A stretch of 64,000 bases of DNA from the NCBI GenBank assembly GCA_016711505.1, contig JADJSV010000003.1:1-64000 (forward strand). The letters run 5' to 3'. A program made the translations under genes and the position numbers. This stretch comes from Bacteroidota bacterium (lineage in GTDB: Bacteria; Bacteroidota; Bacteroidia; AKYH767-A; 2013-40CM-41-45). Of this stretch, positions 17,530-26,597 are shown in pieces. The notes below the pieces were generated by a model that was not told the DNA's origin, ran no database searches, and saw only the letters and a program-made list of their open reading frames with translations. Position 1 is the stretch's first letter, and each line of letters opens with the position of its first letter.

Positions 17530-17617
17530 GGAATAAATAAATAAATAAATAAATGAAGTGAAATGAAGTAAAATGAAGTGAAGTGAAGTGAAGTGAAGTG
17601 AAGTGAAATGAAGTATG
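17530..17617. repeat. Simple-sequence repeats between cysD and cysN
   Basis: About five AATA units (17531-17554) run into a GAAGT tract (17555-17616). It includes six perfect GAAGT copies at 17575-17604 and interrupted copies on both sides. Such tracts change length by slippage. It lies in the leader between cysD and cysN. Confidence 0.92.
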
Positions 17618-17681
17618 TGGTGCTCCTTACCACTTACTGATTACAAATGACGAACGACGATAAACGAACAACTAAAAACGA

Positions 17682-18941
17682 ATGCCCAACAAAATAGAGA
17701 AAGAACTCTTGCGATTTACAACTTGTGGAAGTGTTGACGATGGGAAAAGTACACTCATTGGAAGGCTGCTTCTTGATACAAAGAATATCTTCGATGATCA
17801 GCTTCTTGCTTTGAGATCTTCAAGTGAAAGAAAAGGGCTGGATGAAATTGATCTTTCACTTTTGACAGATGGATTAAAAGCTGAACGTGAACAAGGAATT
17901 ACTATCGATGTTGCATACAGATATTTTTCAACTCCGAAAAGAAAATTCATAATTGCCGATACACCGGGACATATTCAGTATACACGGAATATGGTTACCG
18001 GAGCATCAACAGCAAACCTGGCGCTGATTCTTATTGATGCGAGAAAAGGAATGGTAGAACAAACACGTCGTCATTCTTTCATTGCAAGTTTGCTTGGGAT
18101 TCCGCATATGGTTGTTTGTATCAATAAAATGGATCTCGTTGGTTTCGATCAATCGGTATATGAGAGGATAGTAGATGAATTCAGAATGTTTGCATCAAGA
18201 CTCGATGTTCAGGATATTCAGTTTATACCAATCAGTGCAAAGCTGGGAGATAATGTAGTTCACCGTTCTAATGAAATGAGTTGGTATGAAGGAAGTACTT
18301 TGATGTTTCATCTGGAGAATGTGCATATTAGTGGAGATCTCAATCATATTGATTGCCGGTTTCCTGTGCAGAATGTTATCCGTCCTCAGGACGATAAATT
18401 CCATGATTACCGTGCCTATGCCGGGAGAATTGCCGGTGGGGTTTTCCGTGAAGGTGATAGAGTAATGGTTATGCCATCGGGTTTCACTACGTCTATCAAA
18501 GCAATTAACAGCCCTGAAGGAGTGGTAAAGGAAGCTTTCGCGCCTATGTCTGTGTCATTGCAACTTGAGGATGAAATTGATATAAGCAGAGGTGATATGA
18601 TAGTCAGAGAAAACAATTCACCACAGAATAGCCAGGATATTGATTTAATGATTTGCTGGTTAAATGAGAAAAAACTTGTCGAAGGTGGAATGTATATAGT
18701 CAAACACACTACCCGTGAAGTACGTTGTATGGTAAAGGAAATACTTTACAAAATTGATATCAGTCAGCTACGACGAATAGAAAATGAAAAGGAGTTCGGT
18801 GCAAATGATATAGGAAGAGTAATTTTAAGAACAACTCAGCCGTTGTTTTTTGACAGCTATAGACGGAACAGAAACACAGGAAGTCTGATTCTTATAGATG
18901 AAAATACCAATGAAACTGTAGGTGCCGGAATGATAGTTTAA
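17682..18941 (+). CDS. cysN: Sulfate adenylyltransferase subunit 1 (GTPase)
   Basis: CysN couples GTP hydrolysis to sulfate activation by CysD. The protein has 419 residues, the length of the stand-alone form without a fused CysC. Residues 16-24 GSVDDGKST are G1. REQGITIDVAYRYF holds the G2 threonine, ADTPGHIQY is G3, INKMDLV is G4, and PISAKLGDNV is G5. EF-Tu-like beta-barrel domains follow (from ~225 FPVQNVIRP, and DISRGDMIV). The start ATG at 17682 follows a 184-bp gap after cysD. CysQ follows 49 bp downstream. Confidence 0.97.
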   Translation: MPNKIEKELLRFTTCGSVDDGKSTLIGRLLLDTKNIFDDQLLALRSSSERKGLDEIDLSLLTDGLKAEREQGITIDVAYRYFSTPKRKFIIADTPGHIQYTRNMVTGASTANLALILIDARKGMVEQTRRHSFIASLLGIPHMVVCINKMDLVGFDQSVYERIVDEFRMFASRLDVQDIQFIPISAKLGDNVVHRSNEMSWYEGSTLMFHLENVHISGDLNHIDCRFPVQNVIRPQDDKFHDYRAYAGRIAGGVFREGDRVMVMPSGFTTSIKAINSPEGVVKEAFAPMSVSLQLEDEIDISRGDMIVRENNSPQNSQDIDLMICWLNEKKLVEGGMYIVKHTTREVRCMVKEILYKIDISQLRRIENEKEFGANDIGRVILRTTQPLFFDSYRRNRNTGSLILIDENTNETVGAGMIV

Positions 18942-18990
18942 TTGTCTGGATGTAAACCAAAATTTATAAAAATTTTTAACGTAAAAAAAG

Positions 18991-19779
18991 ATGTCAAAAG
19001 AACTGCTTATTTCAGCAATTAAAGTTTCGGTGGAGGCAGGAAAGAAGATCCTGGAAATTTATGATACCGCTTTTTCTGTCGAACTAAAAGATGATGAATC
19101 GCCACTCACGGCTGCCGATAAAGCATCACATGAGATAATAAGTTCAGAGCTCTTAAAGTGGGGCTTTCCAATTTTGTCTGAAGAAGGAAAAGCAATTTCT
19201 TATGATGACAGAAAAAAATGGGAAAACTATTGGCTGGTCGATCCTTTGGATGGAACGAAAGAATTTATTAAACGCAATGGAGAGTTTACGGTAAATATAG
19301 CTTTCATGATTGGTAACAGTCCTTTGTTTGGAATTATTTATTCGCCTGTTTTGGGTACTGTTTGTGCAGGATTCAATAATGTCGTCTACTCACTTTCTAA
19401 AGCTGATGTTGATGGACTATCAGTTGAGAGCCTGCATCAATATGAATTGCATCCCGCAGAAAATTCTTCTTCCGATGAAATTAAAGTGGTTGCGAGCCGT
19501 TCTCATTTATCAGCAGAGACAGAAAAGTATATTTCAATGTTGAACCTCAATGGTGCAAAGATATCGATGGTAAATGCCGGGAGTGCTCTTAAATTTTGCT
19601 TACTTGCAGAAGGAAAAGCAACAGTCTATCCACGTTTCGCTCCTACAATGGAGTGGGATACTGCAGCCGGACATGCTATCCTCAAAGCATGCGGAAAGAA
19701 TATCATGCTTTATCCTTCTAATACTGAAATGAAATATAACAAACCTTCACTGGTGAATGATTGGTTCATTGCTCGATAA
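18991..19779 (+). CDS. cysQ: 3'(2'),5'-bisphosphate nucleotidase
   Basis: CysQ removes the 3'-phosphate from PAP, the by-product of sulfate transfer, and prevents product inhibition of sulfotransferases. The protein has 262 residues of the inositol monophosphatase superfamily. It has SPLTAADKASHEII near residue 38, the metal-binding WLVDPLDGTKEFI near residues 82-95, GVGVI-type core IIYSPVLGTV near 115, and the second metal motif MEWDTAAGHAIL near 220. Its place directly before the export and sulfotransferase genes fits PAP recycling. Its 3' end overlaps the flippase gene by 23 bp. Confidence 0.95.
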   Translation: MSKELLISAIKVSVEAGKKILEIYDTAFSVELKDDESPLTAADKASHEIISSELLKWGFPILSEEGKAISYDDRKKWENYWLVDPLDGTKEFIKRNGEFTVNIAFMIGNSPLFGIIYSPVLGTVCAGFNNVVYSLSKADVDGLSVESLHQYELHPAENSSSDEIKVVASRSHLSAETEKYISMLNLNGAKISMVNAGSALKFCLLAEGKATVYPRFAPTMEWDTAAGHAILKACGKNIMLYPSNTEMKYNKPSLVNDWFIAR

Positions 19780-21103
19780 TTTTAAAAATGCCTTGTCTCG
19801 TTTCAAGCATGATAAGGATTACAACGAACTGATTCGTACAAGTTTTCTTGCATTAATGGTAAGGATGATCGGTGTGTCTACAGGTTTTTTTGTAACACTA
19901 CTTACATCTCGTTTTTTTGGTGCCGATGCTCTCGGACTAGTTTCTATTTGCATTGCAATTTTAAGTTTTGCATCTGTATTCGGTAAATTAGGTCTTGATG
20001 TCGCACTCATGAAGTATGTCGCCGAATTTGCAGGAAAGAATGATTATGTATCAATCAAATCTGTGTATGTCTCAGCGTTGAAAGTAATTTTGCCTGTATC
20101 TTTTTTGATTTCACTGATACTTTATTTTATGTCCGGATACTTTGCAGAAAGCATTTTACATAAGCCGTACCTGGTTGAGCTTCTTAAAGTGAATGCATGG
20201 TTAACTTTACCACTTGTTCTGATCCTGGTTAATTCGGAATGCATTCGTGGGTTAAAAAAAATCAGAGCATATACTTTTTTTCAAACGGTTTCGGTGTCAC
20301 TGCTTGCAATGTGTTTATTGCTTATATTTTCTTTCATCAATACAGCACGTGAGATTCCTACATATATTCAGTTCTTAAGTATTGCCATGACCGGCATTCT
20401 TAGTTTGCTGATGTGGTTTTACTACAGCAGGTTTTTCAAGGAAACTTCGAAGAAAGTTTTTCCTGTCATCACATTGATGCGAACTTCTTCGTCAATGTTT
20501 TTCACAACATTAATGCAACTGATCATGTCATGGGCGGGAACATTGATTCTTGCTGCTTACAATTCAGAGGCAGATGTCGGGGTATATAATGCGCTTATCC
20601 GGATCTCTGCATTTACTAATATTACCATTCTTGCCATTAACAGTCTGGCAATGCCACGTTTTGCCGAAGCATTTGCATTAGGGAAACTGGATTCTTTAAA
20701 ATCTCATGCAAAGGAAGTTTCACGTCTGATCTTTATAACTTCGATTCCGGCATTTATTTTACTCTTCTTTTTCCCGGAATGGATCCTGTCTATTTTTGGA
20801 AAGGAATTTCCGGGTAACGAAACTGCTCTGTATGTCCTGTTGGCCGGACAGTTCATTGTTGCGTTTACCGGATTGCCTTCTCAGATCCTTAATATGACGG
20901 GGAGACAGCATATTCTAAGAAATATTGCTGTATTCTCAGCAATAGTAAATGTATTGGCATGTATTATTCTCGTTCCAAAATATGGAATAATGGGAACTTG
21001 TATTGCACAGTTCATGGGAATTTTTGCCTGGAATTTTTTGTCGGTGCTTTCAGTCAAAAAGCAGTTTGGATTCTTTACATTCTTCAATCCTTTCAGTAAA
21101 TAG
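19757..21103 (+). CDS. Polysaccharide flippase (Wzx/MATE-like)
   Basis: The protein has 448 residues with about 12-14 predicted membrane segments. The N-terminal stretch LIRTSFLALMVRMIGVSTGF and FFGADALGLVSICIAIL are typical of the polysaccharide transport family (Wzx, RfbX, MVF superfamily), which flips lipid-linked repeat units across the inner membrane. The C-terminal half shows FIVAFTGLPSQILNMTGRQ and YGIMGTCIAQF. The gene overlaps cysQ by 23 bp; the ATG is at 19757. It is followed by a polymerase-like gene and the sulfotransferase. A second, distinct flippase lies at 32638. Confidence 0.9.
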   Translation: MIGSLLDNFKNALSRFKHDKDYNELIRTSFLALMVRMIGVSTGFFVTLLTSRFFGADALGLVSICIAILSFASVFGKLGLDVALMKYVAEFAGKNDYVSIKSVYVSALKVILPVSFLISLILYFMSGYFAESILHKPYLVELLKVNAWLTLPLVLILVNSECIRGLKKIRAYTFFQTVSVSLLAMCLLLIFSFINTAREIPTYIQFLSIAMTGILSLLMWFYYSRFFKETSKKVFPVITLMRTSSSMFFTTLMQLIMSWAGTLILAAYNSEADVGVYNALIRISAFTNITILAINSLAMPRFAEAFALGKLDSLKSHAKEVSRLIFITSIPAFILLFFFPEWILSIFGKEFPGNETALYVLLAGQFIVAFTGLPSQILNMTGRQHILRNIAVFSAIVNVLACIILVPKYGIMGTCIAQFMGIFAWNFLSVLSVKKQFGFFTFFNPFSK

Positions 21104-21187
21104 GGGTTGAAAAGCCAATTGAATTGAGTGAAATTATTGGCGAAACAGTTGAGCATCTTTCGTATTTTCGTAACATCAGAATTATAC

Positions 21188-22480
21188 ATGTTCACTGAAA
21201 ATAATAGACCCGCTCAATTACATCCGCTTCTGGCGTATACCTTGCTCTTCCTGGTCTATACTTCCACGTTCAGGATCTTTGCAACTTTGCCGCTTGAAAC
21301 CTTACATCAGACTCTTTCAACTTTAGCAATAATACTACTAACCACGTACTATTTATTCAGTTTGTTTCTGAATTTTAAAAACAGCAGAATCAGCAAACTT
21401 GATGTCTTAATGTGGATGTTTATTCTTGTTAATTTCCTTGCAGCATTCAAAGGTCATGAGGTTTTCGGTCAGCCTTATTATTATGGGATCATGGCACAGC
21501 GATCCGTATTACTTTCCATAAGCGGGATATTAATAGTTTCATTGTTGAACAAAGGAATGATTACGATCAGACAAGTTGAAAGATCATTTTTGTTTATTTC
21601 GCTCGCATTATTATTTGTCTTCTATTTCTTTTTCTTATTTGTGAATCCGGTTAAATTCAATGATGCTGAATTCGTTGCTTATTCTCCGATTCGCGGATAT
21701 CGGTATAGATTTCAATTTGCATTGGTGATCATGTTGCTGTTCTATTCTCTTTTCAAAGTTTCACATGAACAGAAAAACAGGTTTATAATAATTGCTCTGC
21801 TGATCCTATTCTATCTGATCTATTTCCTTCAGTCAAGAACGACATTGGTTGTGTTGGCCATTACCATCCTGATTTATTTTATAAGAAACTTCTCATTGAA
21901 AGAAAAACTTAAGAATACCCTTTTGTATGGAGGAATAGGTTTAATTTTCATAACAATTCTTTTTACTTTGGGATATACTTCACTATTCGATAAGTATCAG
22001 GTCTTGTATCAGAATGTGTTCAATGTGTTCCAGGGCGAATCTCCCGATGAAGCATCTTCTGCAGTGCGGTTCATGGAATTTAATACCGCATTGGAATACA
22101 TCAAGAAAAATCCAATTCTTGGAAATGGATTTATTTCTAATCAGTGGAATGGTGGCTGGCATGATATACTTGGATATTTTTATCCTGTCGACATTGGAAT
22201 ATTAGGAAACGTCTTTGTGTTTGGAATTTTGGGCACTATCCTGATCTATCTCCCTTATTATTTTTCTCTTACTATGTCGCGCGAAGTGAAATCAAATCAT
22301 GTATTTTATAAGACTTGTGAATACATGTTGCTCTTTTTCTTTCTTTGTATGTTCTTCTCAGCAGTGAATATCAGGGATTCAAGTAGTATAATGTTTCTGG
22401 TCTGTCTGCTATATTATTTCAGGTACTTTTATGATGAAAACCGGATGGAAAGTGAAACGATAAAACCAATCAATGCATGA
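21188..22480 (+). CDS. O-antigen polymerase/ligase-like membrane protein (Wzy-like)
   Basis: The ATG at 21188 (MFTENNRPAQLHPLL) is preferred over an upstream in-frame codon at 21128, because a TATTTTCG -7-like box near 21160 would place transcription start between them. This gives ~430 residues with 10-12 hydrophobic segments. The large periplasmic loop holds SSAVRFMEFNTALEYIKKNPILGNGF, a pattern of Wzy_C/O-antigen ligase proteins. It probably polymerises or ligates the repeat units flipped by the preceding protein. The 3' end overlaps the sulfotransferase start by 4 bp (ATGA). Confidence 0.85.
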   Translation: MFTENNRPAQLHPLLAYTLLFLVYTSTFRIFATLPLETLHQTLSTLAIILLTTYYLFSLFLNFKNSRISKLDVLMWMFILVNFLAAFKGHEVFGQPYYYGIMAQRSVLLSISGILIVSLLNKGMITIRQVERSFLFISLALLFVFYFFFLFVNPVKFNDAEFVAYSPIRGYRYRFQFALVIMLLFYSLFKVSHEQKNRFIIIALLILFYLIYFLQSRTTLVVLAITILIYFIRNFSLKEKLKNTLLYGGIGLIFITILFTLGYTSLFDKYQVLYQNVFNVFQGESPDEASSAVRFMEFNTALEYIKKNPILGNGFISNQWNGGWHDILGYFYPVDIGILGNVFVFGILGTILIYLPYYFSLTMSREVKSNHVFYKTCEYMLLFFFLCMFFSAVNIRDSSSIMFLVCLLYYFRYFYDENRMESETIKPINA

Positions 22481-23373
22481 GAAACCCGCAATTTATTGTT
22501 GCCGGAACAGCACGGGCCGGTACAACGTCACTTAACTCTTATCTTATTCAGCATCCGGAAATATTTTTGCCTATTGTAAAGGAACCGTGTTTCTTTACTT
22601 TTGCAGGTGAAAAAATTGATTACAAAAATGGAAAATTTGCTTTTGCATTGACAGACATTGATGATTATTCAAAACTGTATAAGAAGGCACAGCAGTCCCA
22701 GATCACAGGTGATATTTCTACGCCTTATTTGTATTTGCATGAGAAAACTATTCGGAATATAAAAAGATTTCACGACGACCCGGAAAGTATAAAGGTGATT
22801 ATTGTATTGAGAGATCCTGTCGATAGAGCTTATTCGCAATATCTATGGCGCGTCCGGGATGGAAGGGAAGAGTTGTCGTTTGAAGAAGCAATTGCAGCTG
22901 AATCAGAACGCATGAAACAAAATTATAGTTTTGACTATTTTTATATTGACAGAGGAAATTATTATGAGCAGGTAAAGGCGTATATAGAGAATTTTAAAAA
23001 TGTGAAAATATTATTGTTCGAAGATCTTAAAAACAATACAAAGGAAACTCTTGCTGATATTTGCAAATTCCTTGGTGTTGATAGCGAATTTGAGTTCGTT
23101 AAAAGAACTGAGCAAAACTCTTCTTTCATGCCAAAATCTACACTGTTGAATCGGCTACTGACTATAGAAAGTAAAACTAAATTTAAATTTCTGAGCAGAA
23201 TTCCTGAGTCTGTGAAAACAACAATAAAAGAACAATTCATGAGGCTTAATTCAAAAAATGAAAAAAATCCTTTAATGAATGAAAGCACAAGAAAACGTCT
23301 CAAAACTTTTTATAAGGATGACCTGTTGAAATTGCAGAAACTAATTGCACGTGATTTGTCTTCCTGGATGTAA
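22477..23373 (+). CDS. PAPS-dependent carbohydrate sulfotransferase
   Basis: The protein has 298 residues with no signal peptide or membrane segment, so the enzyme is cytoplasmic. The 5'-phosphosulfate-binding loop is VAGTARAGTTSLNSYL at residues 7-22. The 3'-phosphate motif VLRDPVDRAYSQYLW lies near residue 110. These are the two diagnostic motifs of the heparan/nodulation-type sulfotransferase superfamily. The C-terminus has LADICKFLGVD, as in that family. Its position after cysCDNQ and within a polysaccharide locus indicates O- or N-sulfation of a saccharide unit. The acceptor cannot be told from sequence. It is translationally coupled to the polymerase gene. Confidence 0.93.
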   Translation: MRNPQFIVAGTARAGTTSLNSYLIQHPEIFLPIVKEPCFFTFAGEKIDYKNGKFAFALTDIDDYSKLYKKAQQSQITGDISTPYLYLHEKTIRNIKRFHDDPESIKVIIVLRDPVDRAYSQYLWRVRDGREELSFEEAIAAESERMKQNYSFDYFYIDRGNYYEQVKAYIENFKNVKILLFEDLKNNTKETLADICKFLGVDSEFEFVKRTEQNSSFMPKSTLLNRLLTIESKTKFKFLSRIPESVKTTIKEQFMRLNSKNEKNPLMNESTRKRLKTFYKDDLLKLQKLIARDLSSWM

Positions 23374-23377
23374 TTAT

Positions 23378-24496
23378 ATGAGTCAGAAATTAGAATCATC
23401 CCAAAAACACACTGTTTGTATAATTGATCCTGTTGGTAGAAAAGCAGGATTGGATCATTACAACGATTCTTTAGCTGCAAATTTGAATAAGCTGGGAATA
23501 AAAACAATTGTTTATAGCAATTATCAATCGGAATATTCTGTAAAAAAATTTCCTTTTAATTTTTCAAATTCGCCATTGTTTCTTCCTGGAATATTATATT
23601 CTTTTTATAGCGCATTTAAAAAAGTGAAAGTAGATAGGCCGGACTTTGTAATTTTGCATTTGTTTAAACCGTCAGATTTGCTTATTTGGTTTTCACGAAA
23701 ACTAAATTCTATAAATGTCAGATTGATTTTTATAGTACATGATGTCGAAAGTCTGATTTCTGAAAGGGATGATGAATCCCAAATGAGAGAACTGATGACT
23801 ATGGCAGAGCATATTGTTGTTCATAACCAATATTCCGGTGATGAGCTTACAAGGAAATATGAAATGACAGCAGGAAAAGTAGATATTATTCCTCATGGCG
23901 ATTATCTGGATCTTCCATCTGATATTTCAAAGAATGAAGCGAGAAATAAACTGGGGTTAAAAACTGACGCGCCAATCATACTTTTTTTTGGAATGATAAA
24001 GCCTACAAAAGGTCTTGATGTATTGTTGAAAGCAATGCAGGATGTGGATGCCGAGCTGATCGTCGCAGGAAGGATGAGAATGAATTCTGTTTCTGATTAT
24101 TCGACCTGGACAGATAAATTAACAGCTGAAGGAAAATTGGTAACTGATATCGGATATATTTCGAATGAAAGACGAGACCTGTATTTTAAAGCGGCAGATG
24201 TGATCGTTCTTCCTTACAGAAAAATTTATCAGAGCGGAGTATTGATCATGGCTCTTAGTTATCAATTACCTGTTTTAGCAAGTGATCTGATTCCTAACAA
24301 AGATTTTGTAAAGGATTTTAATGCTATTGAATTTTTTAAATGTGGTGACCATAGAGAATTAAGTGAAAAATTAAATCAATTACTTTCTGATCCGGCCAGA
24401 TTGCAGTTCCTTAAAGAAAATGGCTTAGCATTAATAAAGAAAAATCATAATTGGGAGTTAATATCGAAATTATTCAATAAAATCATTTGCCGATGA
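23378..24496 (+). CDS. Glycosyltransferase family 4
   Basis: The ATG at 23378, 5 bp after the sulfotransferase stop, starts MSQKLESSQKHTVCIIDPVG; an upstream in-frame codon lies inside the sulfotransferase gene. The protein has ~372 residues with a GT-B fold. The N-terminal half has GLDHYNDSLAANLNKLGI and FIVHDVESL. The C-terminal half has ILFFGMIKPTKGLDVLLKAM, ELIVAGRM, and the donor-site region ADVIVLPYRKIYQSGVLIMALSYQLPV. No classic EX7E is obvious: the spacing is altered around YQSGVLIMAL. The donor sugar is unknown. The 3' end overlaps the next gene by ATGA. Confidence 0.88.
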   Translation: MSQKLESSQKHTVCIIDPVGRKAGLDHYNDSLAANLNKLGIKTIVYSNYQSEYSVKKFPFNFSNSPLFLPGILYSFYSAFKKVKVDRPDFVILHLFKPSDLLIWFSRKLNSINVRLIFIVHDVESLISERDDESQMRELMTMAEHIVVHNQYSGDELTRKYEMTAGKVDIIPHGDYLDLPSDISKNEARNKLGLKTDAPIILFFGMIKPTKGLDVLLKAMQDVDAELIVAGRMRMNSVSDYSTWTDKLTAEGKLVTDIGYISNERRDLYFKAADVIVLPYRKIYQSGVLIMALSYQLPVLASDLIPNKDFVKDFNAIEFFKCGDHRELSEKLNQLLSDPARLQFLKENGLALIKKNHNWELISKLFNKIICR

Positions 24497-25581
24497 AAAT
24501 TGCAATAATAGGTTCGAAAGGTATTCCTGCAAATTATGGGGGATTTGAAACATTTGCTTTTCATTTGGCTAAATCTCTTTCTGTCAGACATGAAATAACT
24601 GTTGTAAATGAAAAGGAAAATGCCGCTTCCGGTTTTGATTTTCCGGTAAAAATTATCCATTCGGATTTTATGAAAAGCAAGAACCCATTGAAATATTACA
24701 AGCAATCTTTGGAACTTGTAAGTGATTCAAACGATATTGTTCTTGTCTGTGGTGTTGGCGGATCATTATTTTATCCTAAATTCAGAAGTAAAATTATTTG
24801 CATTACTAATGTGGATGGTGTTGAACATCGTAGAGGGAAATATACTTTTTTGCAACGATGGCTGGTGTATCTTCTCCAGTATACAGCAACACTTTTCAGT
24901 AAACATATTGTTGCTGATTCAAATGAAATCAGGAAATACTGGAAAAATCGATTCGGGATCTCAGAGAATAAAATATCATCTATTGCTTATGGAGCAAAAG
25001 TGCCCTTGAGCTTTGATGATTCTGTTTTGTTAAAGTTTGGCCTATCAAAGGATGCCTATTTTCTTGTTGTTGCAAGATTGGTTCCGGAAAACAATCTTGA
25101 ATTGATATTAAAGGCCTTTTCAAAATATAAAGGTGAAAAACGATTGGTAATAGTAGGTAGTACGGATGATAATCCTTTTGCAAGGAAAATTTCAATTGTT
25201 AATGATGAACGGATTGTATTTACAGGTGGTATTTATCAGAAAAATAAACTGGACAGTTTGAGGAAGAACTCTTTTGCTTACATTCATGGGCATAGTGTTG
25301 GGGGAACAAATCCGGCACTGTTAGAAGCAATGGCTGCAAAATGTATATGTATCTGCCACGACAATGTTTTCAACCGTGAAGTGGCCGGAAATGAGCAAAA
25401 CTATTTTGCTGATGAAAAACAATTGCTGAAATTGTTGAATGGATTGGAAGAGTCCGGTAATTCGGGAATGCAATTTAGAGAATTGTCATATGATAGAGTT
25501 TTAACATTTTATTCCTGGGAAAAAATTTCTTTGCAGTACGAAGCTTTATTTAAGTCTCTAATTTTAGAAAACAAAAAATGA
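24493..25581 (+). CDS. Glycosyltransferase family 4, DUF1972-type
   Basis: The start is the ATG at 24493, overlapping the previous stop. The protein has ~362 residues and begins MKIAIIGSKGIPANYGGFET, the hallmark of the DUF1972 group of GT4 enzymes, often annotated as rhamnosyltransferases. The C-terminal donor half includes FLVVARLVPENNLELILKAF, RLVIVGSTDD and HGHSVGGTNPALLEAMA, where the E of NPALLEAM corresponds to the conserved EX7E region. It is cytoplasmic and probably adds a sugar to the lipid-linked unit. Substrate is unknown. Confidence 0.9.
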   Translation: MKIAIIGSKGIPANYGGFETFAFHLAKSLSVRHEITVVNEKENAASGFDFPVKIIHSDFMKSKNPLKYYKQSLELVSDSNDIVLVCGVGGSLFYPKFRSKIICITNVDGVEHRRGKYTFLQRWLVYLLQYTATLFSKHIVADSNEIRKYWKNRFGISENKISSIAYGAKVPLSFDDSVLLKFGLSKDAYFLVVARLVPENNLELILKAFSKYKGEKRLVIVGSTDDNPFARKISIVNDERIVFTGGIYQKNKLDSLRKNSFAYIHGHSVGGTNPALLEAMAAKCICICHDNVFNREVAGNEQNYFADEKQLLKLLNGLEESGNSGMQFRELSYDRVLTFYSWEKISLQYEALFKSLILENKK

Positions 25582-26597
25582 GATTTATCAGGAGCGATCT
25601 TTCGCAAATTAATGAACTTGCAGAACTAGCCAGATCTACATATGATAAGGGTGAAATTATTAATGTAAAATATTTAAATTGGGAATATAATTCCAATCCT
25701 GATGGAAAGGCGCTTGTATTTTTAGCAAATGAAGAGAGTAAAATTGTTTCTCAGTACGTGGTTGTGCCTAGAAAATATTCTATAGGAAATGAAATCATAA
25801 ATGCTTCTCTTTCTTTGAATACTATTACCCATCCCGCTCATCGTGGCAAAGGGTACTTCACGAAATTGGCTGAGCTTACTTATTCTGATTGTAAAAAACT
25901 TAATATTGATTTTACAATTGGTTTTCCAAATAAGAATTCCGTTTCAGGATTTATCAATAAACTTAAGTTTTCAGGAATTGGTGAATTGCCTTTAATGCTG
26001 AAAGTGGTTAATCCATTCAGAGCACTGTATTCGTTTTTATTCAACAGCAAAGTAAGAGATGAATATACTTATGAATTTAATATTGATCTCCCGAAAGTGT
26101 CTTTGCTGAATTTAAATTCTGATTTGCACAAATACAATTATTTCTGGAGTGAATTCAAAAAACGGAATGTTTACACTACTGATCGTTCAGCAGAATTCAT
26201 GCGTTGGCGCTATATCGATATACCGATTAGAAAATATCAACTCTTTAAAATTGAAAAGAATGGTACGATTGAAACGGTTTTAATTTTAAGATCAAAAAAT
26301 ATTTTCGGTGTAAATTGTGGAATCATCGTTGATCTGCTTACTTTAAAAGGAAATACGGAGATAGGGCAATTAATAGATCAGCTTCAGAAGAATAAACTTG
26401 ACCTGATAATTTCATCTGTTCCTTTAGATACACCGGAGGCGCAGTGCCTGAAATCAGCCGGTTTTTTTAAAGTGCCGAAATTATTTATGTTGAAAAAGCT
26501 GAATGTTGTTTTGCGGATTCATTCAAATAATATTTCAAGTTCAATTACTGATTTTAAAAAGTGGTTTCTTACCTTTGGCGACTACGATATTTTTTGA
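25578..26597 (+). CDS. GNAT-like acetyltransferase
   Basis: The protein has 339 residues. The N-terminal half is a GNAT domain: VSQYVVVPRKYSIGN, then LNTITHPAHRGKGYFTKLAEL with the R-G-K-G acetyl-CoA loop near residue 95, and FPNKNSVSGFINKLKFSGIG. The C-terminal half (about 175-339) is less clear but contains RSAEFMRWRYIDIP, a segment seen in GNAT proteins of polysaccharide clusters. It could N- or O-acylate a sugar. The acceptor is unknown. It overlaps its neighbours by 4 bp and 1 bp, so it is part of a tightly coupled operon. Confidence 0.82.
   Translation: MRFIRSDLSQINELAELARSTYDKGEIINVKYLNWEYNSNPDGKALVFLANEESKIVSQYVVVPRKYSIGNEIINASLSLNTITHPAHRGKGYFTKLAELTYSDCKKLNIDFTIGFPNKNSVSGFINKLKFSGIGELPLMLKVVNPFRALYSFLFNSKVRDEYTYEFNIDLPKVSLLNLNSDLHKYNYFWSEFKKRNVYTTDRSAEFMRWRYIDIPIRKYQLFKIEKNGTIETVLILRSKNIFGVNCGIIVDLLTLKGNTEIGQLIDQLQKNKLDLIISSVPLDTPEAQCLKSAGFFKVPKLFMLKKLNVVLRIHSNNISSSITDFKKWFLTFGDYDIF

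Noticed and set aside
16592..18941. Assimilatory sulfate reduction operon
   Set aside because: No PAPS reductase, sulfite reductase or sulfate transporter is present; the genes run into a sulfotransferase instead.
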